Shown in pieces: positions 47,609-56,225 of a stretch of DNA of 64,000 nucleotides. Made by a program: the position numbers and the translations under genes. This DNA is from Sulfitobacter maritimus. GTDB lineage: Bacteria; Pseudomonadota; Alphaproteobacteria; Rhodobacterales; Rhodobacteraceae. The notes beneath the pieces are model-generated. The model was not told where the DNA came from. It did no database searches and worked only from the letters and a program-made list of their open reading frames with translations. Where the stretch lies: positions 372,001-436,000 of the forward strand of contig NZ_JABVBB010000034.1 of assembly GCF_013346665.1 (NCBI RefSeq). Reading direction: 5' to 3'. Numbering within the stretch: position 1 is the stretch's first letter; the number at the start of each line of letters is the position of its first letter.

Positions 47609-48787
47609 TTAGGCCGCTTTGGCTTCGGCAATTTCCGCCAGCACATGCAGGATCACATCAGCGACCGCGTCGATCTCGGCAAGGGTCAACTGCACTGGCA
47701 GGCGGATGTCACAGGCCCGCATGAGCATCGCGCGGGTGCGCGGCAGGTCGGGCAGGTCTTTGATGAATTGCCAGTTCCAAAAGGCCCGCGCATTGTCAGT
47801 GCTTTGCCCGAAAACCTGCACCTTCACGCCCGCTTTATCCGCCGCTTCGGCGAAGGCCCGGATCGCAGTATCGGACAAATTGACCAGATTGAACTGGATG
47901 GAGTCCGGCGCGCGGGTTTCGCCGGGCAGGGGGGATGGCACCTCAATCAGGGGCGAGGCCGACAGACGCGCGGCCATGTGGTCATGGTTGCGCAAGCCCG
48001 CCGCCACCCGACGCGGCAGATGAGCAAGCTGGGGGCGGATGATTGCAGCCGACAGGTTCGACATGCGCAGGTTGTAAAGCGGCAATTGGTTCTGCCATTT
48101 GGCAAAGCTGTCCTGTACCGCGGCGTGTTTCTTCCAATTGTGCTCATAAGCGCCCGACATGATGATCGCACGCGCCACGAGGTCGGGGTCGTCGGTGATC
48201 AGGATGCCACCTTCGCCCGCGTTAATCATCTTGTAGGACTGGAACGAAAAACAGCCGATATCGCCAATCGTCCCGATCTTGCGCCCCTGCCAAAGCGTGC
48301 CGAGCGAATGGGCCGCGTCTTCGATCACCGGCACACCAGCGGCGCTGCACAGGTCCATGATCGCGTCCATGTCAGAGGTGTGACCGCGCATATGGCTGAT
48401 AATCACAGCACTGATGCCATCGAGCTTGGCGGCAAAATCCCCAAGATCGACGCGGTAGTTCTCGCCCACTTCGCACAGCACCGGAGTGTAGCCCGCGTGG
48501 ATCACCGCCGAAGGCACAGCGGCAAAGGTAAAGCCGGGGATCAGCACGCGTGCGTCTTTGGGCAAATCCAGCGCCAAGAGCGACAGGAACAAAGCGGCAG
48601 AGCAAGAGGAGACAGCCAGCGCGTAGCGGCTGCCCATCATCTTCGCAAACTCAGTTTCCAGCAGGGATACAGGCGCGTTTTCGGCAGCGGTATAGCGAAA
48701 CAGATCACCGCTTTGCAGCAGTTCCGCAATCGCAGCCTCGGCCTCGGCGGGGATCGGCTCGGCCTTGTGCATGTCGGGCAATGCCAT
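47609..48787 (-). CDS. DegT/DnrJ/EryC1-type PLP aminotransferase
   Basis: The 392-residue protein has the fold-type I pattern of sugar aminotransferases: YALAVSSCSAALFLSLLAL, GFTFAAVPSAVIHAGYTPVL, VPVIEDAAHSLGTLWQGRK, and CFSFQSYKMINAGEGG with the PLP Lys. The family usually aminates nucleotide sugars in glycan synthesis, but the neighbours are polyamine-type genes. Here it may act on another keto substrate or simply be adjacent. Start ATG 48787, since the longer frame adds noise. AGGATTG precedes it. Confidence 0.85.
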   Translation of the reverse strand: MALPDMHKAEPIPAEAEAAIAELLQSGDLFRYTAAENAPVSLLETEFAKMMGSRYALAVSSCSAALFLSLLALDLPKDARVLIPGFTFAAVPSAVIHAGYTPVLCEVGENYRVDLGDFAAKLDGISAVIISHMRGHTSDMDAIMDLCSAAGVPVIEDAAHSLGTLWQGRKIGTIGDIGCFSFQSYKMINAGEGGILITDDPDLVARAIIMSGAYEHNWKKHAAVQDSFAKWQNQLPLYNLRMSNLSAAIIRPQLAHLPRRVAAGLRNHDHMAARLSASPLIEVPSPLPGETRAPDSIQFNLVNLSDTAIRAFAEAADKAGVKVQVFGQSTDNARAFWNWQFIKDLPDLPRTRAMLMRACDIRLPVQLTLAEIDAVADVILHVLAEIAEAKAA

Positions 48788-48866
48788 GTTTAACAATCCT
48801 GAACAGTGGTTTTCAGCGTTGTAAAACAAAGCCGACCCGGCACCAAGCAGTTTCCCCTATAAGGTG

Positions 48867-50171
48867 TCAGAGCCCCAACCGGTCCCGCGTGGCGTACCAA
48901 ACCATCGCGAGCGCCAAAAGCGGGCTGCGCATCGCGGGGCCGCCGGGGAAGGGCGTGGCCGGGATTGCCGCCATTGTGTCGAACCCGTCGGTCTCCCCTT
49001 CGATGGCTTTCGCCATAAGATAGCCCGCATGCGTCGCAGTGCCGACACCGTGGCCGGAATAGCCCGACGCTGACAGGATATTGGGCGCAACCCGCGCGAC
49101 ATAGGGCAGGCGCTTCATGGTGATGCCCAAGGTGCCGCCCCATGCGTAGTCGATTTTCAGGTCCTTCAGCTGTGGGAAGATCTGCGACATCGGTTTGCGC
49201 ACTTTGGCGGCGATGTCCTGCGGAAAGCGGTAGCCATAACTCTCACCGCCACCGAAAAGCAGCCGCCCATCATGTGACAGTCGGAAGTAGTTGACCACAA
49301 AACGGCTGTCAGCCACGGCCACGTCGCGCGGCAGCACGTCTTTGATGCGATCGCCAAGCGGTTCGGTCGCGGCGATGAAATTGTTGATCGGCATGACTTT
49401 CGCCGCAACTTCACCGTTGAGCGTCCCCAGATAGCCGTTACAGGCCAGCACTACATGATCTGCGGTTACGCTGCCGGTGGGGCAATGAACAATGGTCTTT
49501 TGCCCTTCGACGATGTCATGCGCGGGGCTGTTTTCAAAGATGCGCACGCCCGCGGCAGCGGCGGCACGGGCAAGGCCAAGTGCATAGTTCAGCGGATGCA
49601 GATGGGCCGCACCCATATCCAATACGCCGCCCTTGTAATCGGGGGAGGGGCAGACCGCTTGCAGGGCTTCGTGGTCCAGCACCTCGATCTCGTCGTAGCT
49701 GTAGCGCTGTTGCAGATGTTCCGCATAGTCATGCAGATGCCGCACGTCAGAGGCGGTTGATCCTGTCCAAGCCACGCCCGGTTTCAGGTGGCACTCAATC
49801 TCGTGGGTCTTGATCAGAGATTTGACCAGCGCTTTGGCCTCTTGCCCCATCTCCCAAAGTTTGGCCGCATGTTCCGGCCCCAGCATCTTTTCCAGACCGT
49901 CCTGCTCAACACGCTGGCCCGATCCCAACTGCCCGCCATTGCGCCCCGATGCGCCAAAGCCCACACGCTGCGCGTCGATCAAAACCACGTCGCGCCCGGC
50001 TTCGGCCAGATGCAGGGCCGCTGACAGTCCGGTGTAGCCGCCGCCGACCACGCAAACATCGGCTTTTACATCGCCTTGCAAAGGCGGGTGCGGTTTGTGC
50101 GGCGTGGCGGTCGCGGCATACCAGCTGGCTGGGTATTGGCCGGGGACATCATTGGCGTAGAGCAGGTTCAC
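48867..50171 (-). CDS. puuB: FAD-dependent amine oxidoreductase (PuuB/OrdL-like)
   Basis: The 434-residue DAO-family flavoenzyme has a Rossmann FAD loop VVGGGYTGLSAALHLAE at about 41-57, GFGASGRNGGQLGSG, and the C-terminal GYSGHGVGTATHAGYLMAK. Closest in pattern to gamma-glutamylputrescine oxidase, it would oxidise the free amine of a gamma-glutamylated polyamine, giving an aldehyde, ammonia and H2O2. It lies 16 bases downstream of a PuuA-like ligase on the same strand, supporting that assignment. Confidence 0.85.
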   Translation of the reverse strand: MNLLYANDVPGQYPASWYAATATPHKPHPPLQGDVKADVCVVGGGYTGLSAALHLAEAGRDVVLIDAQRVGFGASGRNGGQLGSGQRVEQDGLEKMLGPEHAAKLWEMGQEAKALVKSLIKTHEIECHLKPGVAWTGSTASDVRHLHDYAEHLQQRYSYDEIEVLDHEALQAVCPSPDYKGGVLDMGAAHLHPLNYALGLARAAAAAGVRIFENSPAHDIVEGQKTIVHCPTGSVTADHVVLACNGYLGTLNGEVAAKVMPINNFIAATEPLGDRIKDVLPRDVAVADSRFVVNYFRLSHDGRLLFGGGESYGYRFPQDIAAKVRKPMSQIFPQLKDLKIDYAWGGTLGITMKRLPYVARVAPNILSASGYSGHGVGTATHAGYLMAKAIEGETDGFDTMAAIPATPFPGGPAMRSPLLALAMVWYATRDRLGL

Positions 50172-50187
50172 GAGGGGCCTCCGGGCT

Positions 50188-51549
50188 TTAGACGTTCATC
50201 AGCAGATGTTCACGTTCCCAAGGCGAGATTACCTGTAGAAACTCCTCGTATTCTGCGCGTTTCACGATGGAATAGACGCGGGCAAAATCGGGGCCAAGAA
50301 CCTCGTGCAACTCGGTGGCTCCTTCGAACAGATCAAGCGCTTCGCCCAGAACCTGCGGAATGTCCCCTTCGCCGACATAGGCGTCGCCTTTGAACTCGGC
50401 CAGCGGGTCTTTCTGTTGCGTCAGACCCAGATAACCGCAGGCAAGGCTGGCGGCGATCCCAAGGTAGGGGTTGCAGTCCATCCCGGCGAGCCGGTTTTCC
50501 ACCCGGCGCGATTTCGGCCCCGAGAGCGGCACGCGGATTCCGGTGGTGCGGTTGTCGCGGCCCCATTCAAGGTTGATGGGGGCGGCATGGTCTTTGACGT
50601 AGCGGCGGTAGGAGTTCACGTAAGGCGCGATTACCGCCAAAGCGCTTGGCATGTGGTTTTGCAAGCCGGCGATGAAATGTTTGAAAGGTGCTGTCTCTTC
50701 ACCGTCGGCATTGGCAAAGATGTTCTCGCCGGTTTTCACGTCCAACACCGAGTGATGGATATGCATGGCGCTGCCCGGCTCATCCGCGATCGGCTTGGCC
50801 ATAAAGGTGGCATAGCATTCGTGCCGCATCGCCGCTTCGCGGATCAGGCGTTTGAAGTAGAAGACCTCATCCGCCAGCCGTACCGGATCACCGTGTTGCA
50901 GGTTAATCTCCAGCTGGCCTGCGCCGCCCTCTTGGGTAATGCCGTCGATCTCGAACCCCTGCGCCTCGGCAAAGTCATAGATGTCGTCGATGACGGGGCC
51001 GAATTCATCCACAGCGGTCATCGAATAGGCCTGCCGCGCGGCGGCGGGGCGGCCCGAACGGCCCATCATCGGCTGGATTTCCTTGGCCGGGTCAATGTTG
51101 CGCGCCACTAGGAAGAATTCCATCTCAGGCGCCACCACCGGCTCCCAGCCCTTGTCGCGGTAGAGTTGCACCACGCGTTTGAGCACGTTGCGCGGCGAAT
51201 AGGGCACCGGCTCATCGTTGCGATCAAAAGCGTCGTGGATCACCTGAAGTGTCCAATCCCCCGTCCAAGGGGCGGCGGTGGCCGTTTCCATGTCCGGGCG
51301 CAGGATCATATCTTTTTCGATGAACCCGTCTTCCCCTGCCGCTTCGCCCCATTCGCCAGTGATGGTCTGGTAAAAGATACTGTCAGGCAGGTGGAAGTAA
51401 TCCTGCCGGGCGAATTTGGACGCCGGAACCGCCTTGCCGCGGGCAATGCCGGGTAGGTCGGGAATGATACATTCCACTTCGTCCAACCGACGGCCCTCCA
51501 GATAAGCGCGCGCCGCTTCGGGTAATGCCTCTGTCCAATCGTCGGCCAT
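50188..51549 (-). CDS. puuA: Glutamine-synthetase-like gamma-glutamyl ligase (PuuA-like), copy 1
   Basis: The 453-residue protein has the glutamine synthetase catalytic domain: PEMEFFLV, GGAGQLEINLQHGD, AMHIHHSVLD, GRDNRTTGIRVPLSG and NRLAGMDCNPYLGIA. The GlnA adenylylation segment NLYDLPP is absent, so it is not the housekeeping enzyme. Gamma-glutamylation of putrescine or a related amine is likely. The start overlaps the preceding amidotransferase gene by one base (TGATG). Confidence 0.88.
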   Translation of the reverse strand: MADDWTEALPEAARAYLEGRRLDEVECIIPDLPGIARGKAVPASKFARQDYFHLPDSIFYQTITGEWGEAAGEDGFIEKDMILRPDMETATAAPWTGDWTLQVIHDAFDRNDEPVPYSPRNVLKRVVQLYRDKGWEPVVAPEMEFFLVARNIDPAKEIQPMMGRSGRPAAARQAYSMTAVDEFGPVIDDIYDFAEAQGFEIDGITQEGGAGQLEINLQHGDPVRLADEVFYFKRLIREAAMRHECYATFMAKPIADEPGSAMHIHHSVLDVKTGENIFANADGEETAPFKHFIAGLQNHMPSALAVIAPYVNSYRRYVKDHAAPINLEWGRDNRTTGIRVPLSGPKSRRVENRLAGMDCNPYLGIAASLACGYLGLTQQKDPLAEFKGDAYVGEGDIPQVLGEALDLFEGATELHEVLGPDFARVYSIVKRAEYEEFLQVISPWEREHLLMNV

Positions 51550-52238
51550 CAGGCCCTCTCTTTCCTGTTGTCTTTAAAGAATGCGGCCATTTGGTCCGCG
51601 ATTTTATGGTTATCAATCGGGCCGCCTAAGGCAGCGGTCGCCTGTTCAAGCTGGTGGTCTGGCACCACGCCTTTGCCACGGGTTTTGATCAGACCGTCGA
51701 TGAAATCATGATCAAACTCAGGGTGCGGCTGCACTGTCCAGATGCGGTTGTCATAAGCAAGCGCCGCATAGGCGCAGAAATCCGATGAGGCGACGACCTC
51801 CGCCCCTTCTGGCAGTTCCACCACCTGATCCTGATGCCATGCGTTCAGCGCCAGCTTCTCGCCGCCCATGTCATATTCGGTGCGCCCGATAGACCAGCCG
51901 TTGGGGAATTTCTCAACCTTGCCACCAAGCGCTTGGGCAATGATCTGGTGGCCAAAGCAGACACCGATCATCGGGCGGCCATCCGCATAGGTATCGCGGA
52001 TGAAATCTTCCAGCGGAGGAATCCAGTCGTGATCCTCATAAGCGCCGTGTTTCGAGCCGGTGATGAGCCAGCCATCCGCCTCGCTCACGCTGTCAGGCAG
52101 GATACCATCAACGACCGACCAGATTTGAAAGTCGAAATCATGGCCGTCGAGCAGTTTGGTAAACATCTCGCCGTAATCGCCCAACTCCTTGCGGAATTCA
52201 TCGGGGGAATGGCCGGTTTGCAGAATGCCGATTTTCAT
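51549..52238 (-). CDS. Class I glutamine amidotransferase-like hydrolase
   Basis: The 229-residue protein has the class I triad: Cys94 in GVCFGHQ, and the His-Glu pair in QPHPEF, plus the oxyanion strand DGWLITGSKHGAY. In polyamine operons the hydrolase PuuD, which cleaves gamma-glutamyl-GABA, belongs to the related peptidase C26 group. This one's Cys motif is of the GMP-synthase-like amidotransferase type, so the substrate is uncertain. ATG 52238 with AGGTG upstream is preferred over the GTG three codons before. Confidence 0.82.
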   Translation of the reverse strand: MKIGILQTGHSPDEFRKELGDYGEMFTKLLDGHDFDFQIWSVVDGILPDSVSEADGWLITGSKHGAYEDHDWIPPLEDFIRDTYADGRPMIGVCFGHQIIAQALGGKVEKFPNGWSIGRTEYDMGGEKLALNAWHQDQVVELPEGAEVVASSDFCAYAALAYDNRIWTVQPHPEFDHDFIDGLIKTRGKGVVPDHQLEQATAALGGPIDNHKIADQMAAFFKDNRKERA

Positions 52239-52250
52239 GGGGGTCACCTG

Positions 52251-53585
52251 TTACACGGTGTCGAGATAGATCTCGACCTGTTCCTGTGGGGTCAGTTCTT
52301 GCATGTAATGCAATTCCTGCCGCTTGGTCAGCACGAAATTACGCACCATTTCGGGCGCAAAGATGCGGGCGACATGGGGGCAGACTTCGAACAAGTCGAT
52401 GGCCGTTTTCCAGTCGCTCGGCATCTGTGGCAGATCGGCGGCATAGGCGTTGCCGGTGATCGGCTCTGGCGGCTCCAGCCCGTCTTCGATGCCGTTGATC
52501 GCAGCCCCCAGCACGGCAGCGAGCATCAGATAGGGGTTCACATCACCGCCCGAGACACGATGCTCAATCCGCCGCGCCTTATGGCTGCCAGAAGGGATGC
52601 GGATCGCGGCGGTGCGGTTCTCATAGGCCCAGCAGACACCGGTCGGCGCATGGGCGCCCGGCACCATCCGGTCAAAGCTGTTGGCATGGGGGCAAAAGAC
52701 CAGCGCCGAGCCTTCCATCGCGGCCATACAGCCGGCCACCGCGTGGCGCATCATATCAGTACCGCGCGGACCGCCGTCATCAAAGACGTTGTTGCCGTCC
52801 TGATCCAGCACCGAGAAATGCGTGTGCAGGCCAGAGCCGGAGTAGTCCTCATAAGGTTTTGCCATAAAGCTCGCGGCAAAGCCGTGGCGGCGGGCGAGCC
52901 CTTTGACCAACATTTTGAACAGCCAAGCATCATCCGCCGCCCGCAGCGCGTCGTCGCAATGCATCAGGTTGATCTCAAACTGACCCAGACCCGCCTCGGA
53001 AATCGCGGTGTCGGCGGGAATGTCCATCTCTTCGCAGGCGTCATAAAGATCGGTGAAGAACAGATCGAACTGATCCAGCGCGCGGATCGACATAGTCTCA
53101 GCCGCCTTGCGACGCTTGCCCGAACGCGGGCTGAGCGGCACCTGAAGGTTGCGGCCCGAATCGTCGATTAGAAAGAATTCCAACTCCACCGCACAGACCG
53201 GCGTCAGCCCGCGTGCTTTGTAGCGGTCCAGCACAGCCCGCAGCGCATGGCGCGGATCGCCGGGGTAGGGGCGGCCATCCTCGCGGAACATCCAGATCGG
53301 CAGCAGGGCCGAAGGCGCGTCGAGCCATGGCATCGGCATAAAGCCCCGCTCGGTCGGTTTCAGCACGCCGTCTGCATCGCCGGTCTCGAACACCAGCGGG
53401 CTGTCGTCGATGTCTTCGCCCCAGATATCGAGGTTCAGGACAGAGACCGGAAAACGCGTGCCTTCCTCGGTCACCTTATCGGCGAAGCGGGTGGGGATGC
53501 GTTTGCCGCGGGCCTGCCCGTTGAGGTCAGCCGCTGCCACACGGATGGTGCGGACTTGAGGATGTTTGCGAAGCCAATTGTTCAT
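52251..53585 (-). CDS. Glutamine-synthetase-like gamma-glutamyl ligase, copy 2
   Basis: The 444-residue protein is a second GS-family enzyme, divergent from copy 1. Motifs are VELEFFLIDD, EAGLGQFEINLMHCD, SGLHTHFSVLDQDG, YENRTAAIRIPSG and HRVSGGDVNPYLMLA. The adenylylation segment is absent here too. It may ligate glutamate to a different amine (another polyamine, ethanolamine, or a monoamine) or form a hetero-oligomer with copy 1. Start ATG 53585 follows AGGTG. Twelve bases separate its stop from the amidotransferase ATG. Confidence 0.87.
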   Translation of the reverse strand: MNNWLRKHPQVRTIRVAAADLNGQARGKRIPTRFADKVTEEGTRFPVSVLNLDIWGEDIDDSPLVFETGDADGVLKPTERGFMPMPWLDAPSALLPIWMFREDGRPYPGDPRHALRAVLDRYKARGLTPVCAVELEFFLIDDSGRNLQVPLSPRSGKRRKAAETMSIRALDQFDLFFTDLYDACEEMDIPADTAISEAGLGQFEINLMHCDDALRAADDAWLFKMLVKGLARRHGFAASFMAKPYEDYSGSGLHTHFSVLDQDGNNVFDDGGPRGTDMMRHAVAGCMAAMEGSALVFCPHANSFDRMVPGAHAPTGVCWAYENRTAAIRIPSGSHKARRIEHRVSGGDVNPYLMLAAVLGAAINGIEDGLEPPEPITGNAYAADLPQMPSDWKTAIDLFEVCPHVARIFAPEMVRNFVLTKRQELHYMQELTPQEQVEIYLDTV

Positions 53586-53675
53586 ACGTCACCTGCAAGG
53601 GCGGTGGGCATGTCTTTAGGCCAGTTGCCCCCTTTAGAACGAAGGCAAAAGCAGTCGACGCCCACGCGCCGGATA

Positions 53676-53687
53676 ATTTGATCAAAT
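53676..53687. promoter_or_regulatory. Perfect palindrome ATTTGATCAAAT
   Basis: This 12-bp palindrome stands between the hisM-like stop and the copy 2 ligase start, 91 bases upstream of the latter, in the longest gap of the ligase side of the array. It is a candidate operator for local control of the ligase genes. GGTA-C-TACC (53693-53700 region) next to it overlaps the permease stop. Confidence 0.4.
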
Positions 53688-53695
53688 ACTTGGTA

Positions 53696-54502
53696 CTACC
53701 GGATCAGATTAGGACGCAAGCGAATTTTACGCCGTTGTGCACGGGGCAGGTGGCGGTTGAGCCGGGAATTGATCAAACCGAAAACCCCGATGATGCAAAG
53801 CGTCAGCAGAATGAAATAGCCCGCAAGGATCGGATAGGGGACGAAGGGGTTAAAGGTTTTGTCGGCAAAATAGCTCGCGTAGTAAAGCGCATCGCCGCGT
53901 TGCTGCCAGGCCGGGAAACCGCTGAAAAACACCAGTGTCGTGGCGTGAAACAGAAAGATCGCCTCATTGGTATAGGCGGGCCACGCCAGCCGCAGCGAGG
54001 TGGGCCAGATCACCCGGCGAAAGCGCGACCAGCCGGACAAGCCATAGGCGTCAGCGGCCTCGACATCGCCCTTGGGGATGGATTGCAGCGCCCCGTAAAA
54101 AATTTCGCCCGAATAGGCGGCTGTGTTAAGAAAGAGCACGATCAGCGCGCCGAGCCACGCGGCGGTGAAAGGCGCGAAGAAGGCGTATTCAGACTTCAGG
54201 GTCTGGAACAGGAAGTAGCCAAAGAAGAACTGAATAAACAGCGGCGAGCCACGGAAGATGAAGATGAACCACGCCGCAGGCTTGCGGAACCATGGGTTCG
54301 CACTGGCCTTGCCGACGCCAAGCGCCGTGGCAAAGAAAAACCCGGTCAGCAGGGCGATGACGCCGAAGTAGATGTTCCAGATCATGCCCGATCCGATCAG
54401 CGTGAACTGTTCGCAAAGCGTGAACCCTTCACGTGGGAGCAGCCGTTCGCCAATGCCGAGCGAGCGCAGACCGTAGTCCTGAATGGTTTGCAGACAGCTC
54501 AT
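53696..54502 (-). CDS. Polar/basic amino acid ABC transporter permease (HisM-like)
   Basis: The 268-residue permease has five or so membrane helices. The permease coupling motif is EAADAYGLSGWSRFRRVIWP, the EAA-loop contacting the ATPase. IFRGSPLFIQFFFGYFLF is the typical RG-X-P-L motif of the HisMQ family. Start ATG 54502 overlaps the partner permease stop by four bases (ATGA). The longer frame is noise. Confidence 0.9.
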   Translation of the reverse strand: MSCLQTIQDYGLRSLGIGERLLPREGFTLCEQFTLIGSGMIWNIYFGVIALLTGFFFATALGVGKASANPWFRKPAAWFIFIFRGSPLFIQFFFGYFLFQTLKSEYAFFAPFTAAWLGALIVLFLNTAAYSGEIFYGALQSIPKGDVEAADAYGLSGWSRFRRVIWPTSLRLAWPAYTNEAIFLFHATTLVFFSGFPAWQQRGDALYYASYFADKTFNPFVPYPILAGYFILLTLCIIGVFGLINSRLNRHLPRAQRRKIRLRPNLIR

Positions 54503-55383
54503 GCGCCGGCCCTCCGCTGGGCTTCGCCGCCGGTGGTGGCTTGGCCGCGTGTCAGTCGTTTCATCAGCCGGTCCAGCGCCACTTCGGAAATGCGGGTGAA
54601 GATCAGGTAGAACACCAGCAACGCCAAGAAATACCACATGCGGTAGTCAGGATGCGGGTAATCGGTGAAACGCGCGGTCTTGGTGCCGCCAAGCTCACGC
54701 GCCCAATAGACGATGTCCTCCACGCCCAAAAGGAACAGCAACGGCGTGGCCTTGATCAGCACCATCCACAGGTTGCTCAGGCCGGGCAGGGCATAGACCC
54801 ACATCTGCGGCACCAACACGCGCCAAAAGGTCTGGCGATGGGACATGCCATAGGCCGCGGCGGTTTCAAGCTGCGGATGCGGCACTGCGCGCATCGCCCC
54901 GAAAAGCACATTGGCGGCAAAAGCGCCAAAGACGATGGCAAAGGTGAACACGGCAAGCGCAAACCCATAGGTTTCGTGCACCCATTGCGCGGCATTGCCT
55001 AATGGCATCTTGGCCGCTTGGCAGACCACGAAATCATTGCCCTGACGGATCGGCATATCCCAATCAGAGCACAAAACCTTGTGCCGCAGATATTCGATGC
55101 CCTGATCGAGCGCGATGACGAAAAACAGGAAAAATGCGATGTCCGGCACACCGCGTACCAGCGCGATATAGCCCTTACCAACCCAACTGAGCGGCGCAAA
55201 ACGCGCCCGCGCCAGCATCGCCCCGCCAAAGCCGAAGGCCAGCGCCACAGGCGCGGTCACGGCGAGCAGGAGCAAGACCTTGAGAAAGGACAGGTAGAAC
55301 GACATATGGACGCCGGTTGTCAGGTAACAGGCGGTCCAGAACCAGTCGTTCAGGAGCGATGGGTCAGTGCAGAAAGAGAACAT
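54499..55383 (-). CDS. Polar/basic amino acid ABC transporter permease (HisQ-like)
   Basis: The 294-residue permease pairs with the HisM-like one. It has an N-terminal TM (FLKVLLLLAVTAPVALAFGF), the RGVPDIAFFLFF motif, a periplasmic insertion with two Cys (KVLCSDWDMP and VVCQAAK), the EAA-loop ETAAAYGMSHRQTFWRVLVP, and two final helices. An extra loop of about 40 residues makes it longer than typical HisQ. Confidence 0.9.
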   Translation of the reverse strand: MFSFCTDPSLLNDWFWTACYLTTGVHMSFYLSFLKVLLLLAVTAPVALAFGFGGAMLARARFAPLSWVGKGYIALVRGVPDIAFFLFFVIALDQGIEYLRHKVLCSDWDMPIRQGNDFVVCQAAKMPLGNAAQWVHETYGFALAVFTFAIVFGAFAANVLFGAMRAVPHPQLETAAAYGMSHRQTFWRVLVPQMWVYALPGLSNLWMVLIKATPLLFLLGVEDIVYWARELGGTKTARFTDYPHPDYRMWYFLALLVFYLIFTRISEVALDRLMKRLTRGQATTGGEAQRRAGA

Positions 55384-55463
55384 ATGCCCCCATGGGCTAA
55401 TCCGCGCAAAGGTTTTGCGCAGGGAAAGTCAGGCGCGCCGGATGCAGCGCGCCTGAGGTTACA

Positions 55464-56201
55464 TCACTCGTAGATTGTGGTTTCGTCGCCGAACCACTTC
55501 TTGAGGAGTTCGTTCAACGAGCCGTCTTCTTTCATTTCGGTGATGGCCGCGTCAAAAGTCTCGCGCAGGTCTTCGTCGGACTGGCGCAACGCCATGCCGA
55601 TGCCTTCGCCGAGCGGTACATCGTCACCCACGAACATCAACTCACCGCCGGATTCCTCGACGATCGGCACGAGGTAGTCCTTATCCGCGAAAACCGCATC
55701 CGCTTCACCGTTGCGCACAGCGGCGACGGTCTCTTCCGGGGTGGCGAATTCGATCAGCGTGGCACCGCTTTCAGCCACATGCGCGGCCTGAATGGTGGCC
55801 GTCTGGCCGGCAACGACGCCGCCTTCGATATCCGCATCTTCAGAGGCCGCGACATAGGCCGAGGCGGTGGGCGGATAGTAGTCCTGCGTGAAGGCCACGA
55901 CTTCGCGGCGCTCATCGGTGATGCTCATCCCGGCCATGATGTTGTCGTAGTTGCCCGACACGAGGTTGGGGATGATGCTGTCCCAGTCGTTCTTGACCCA
56001 TTCGCAGGTCAGTTCGGCGCGTTTGCACAGCTCGTCGCCCAGTTCGCGCTCAAACCCGTCCACTTCGCCAGCGTCGTTGATGAAGTTATAAGGGGGGTAG
56101 GCGCCCTCTGTGCCCATGCGGATGGTTTTGCCGTGGCTTTCGGCAACGGCCATGCCTGCGGTGAGGCTCAATGCGGCTGTTGCCAGTAGTATCTTCTTCA
56201 T
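55464..56201 (-). CDS. ABC transporter substrate-binding protein (polar amino acid type)
   Basis: The 245-residue protein has a signal peptide (MKKILLATAALSLTAGMAVA) and the SBP_bac_3 fold: IRMGTEGAYPPYNFINDAG, GFERELGDELCKR, WDSIIPNLVSGNYDNIMAGM and the acidic residue cluster that often binds basic amino acids. It should capture a polar or basic amino acid, ornithine or an opine-like compound in the periplasm. It lies 24 bases after the ATPase gene. Confidence 0.92.
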   Translation of the reverse strand: MKKILLATAALSLTAGMAVAESHGKTIRMGTEGAYPPYNFINDAGEVDGFERELGDELCKRAELTCEWVKNDWDSIIPNLVSGNYDNIMAGMSITDERREVVAFTQDYYPPTASAYVAASEDADIEGGVVAGQTATIQAAHVAESGATLIEFATPEETVAAVRNGEADAVFADKDYLVPIVEESGGELMFVGDDVPLGEGIGMALRQSDEDLRETFDAAITEMKEDGSLNELLKKWFGDETTIYE

Positions 56202-56225
56202 TAGGTTGCTCCCTTTGGTTTTTAT

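Noticed and set aside
51834-53171. 445-codon open frame opposite the amidotransferase and second ligase
   Set aside because: It spans two real genes and the gap between them in antisense; no family resemblance.
53676-53687. FNR/Anr box reading of ATTTGATCAAAT
   Set aside because: FNR sites have four bases between TTGAT and ATCAA; here the half-sites overlap directly.
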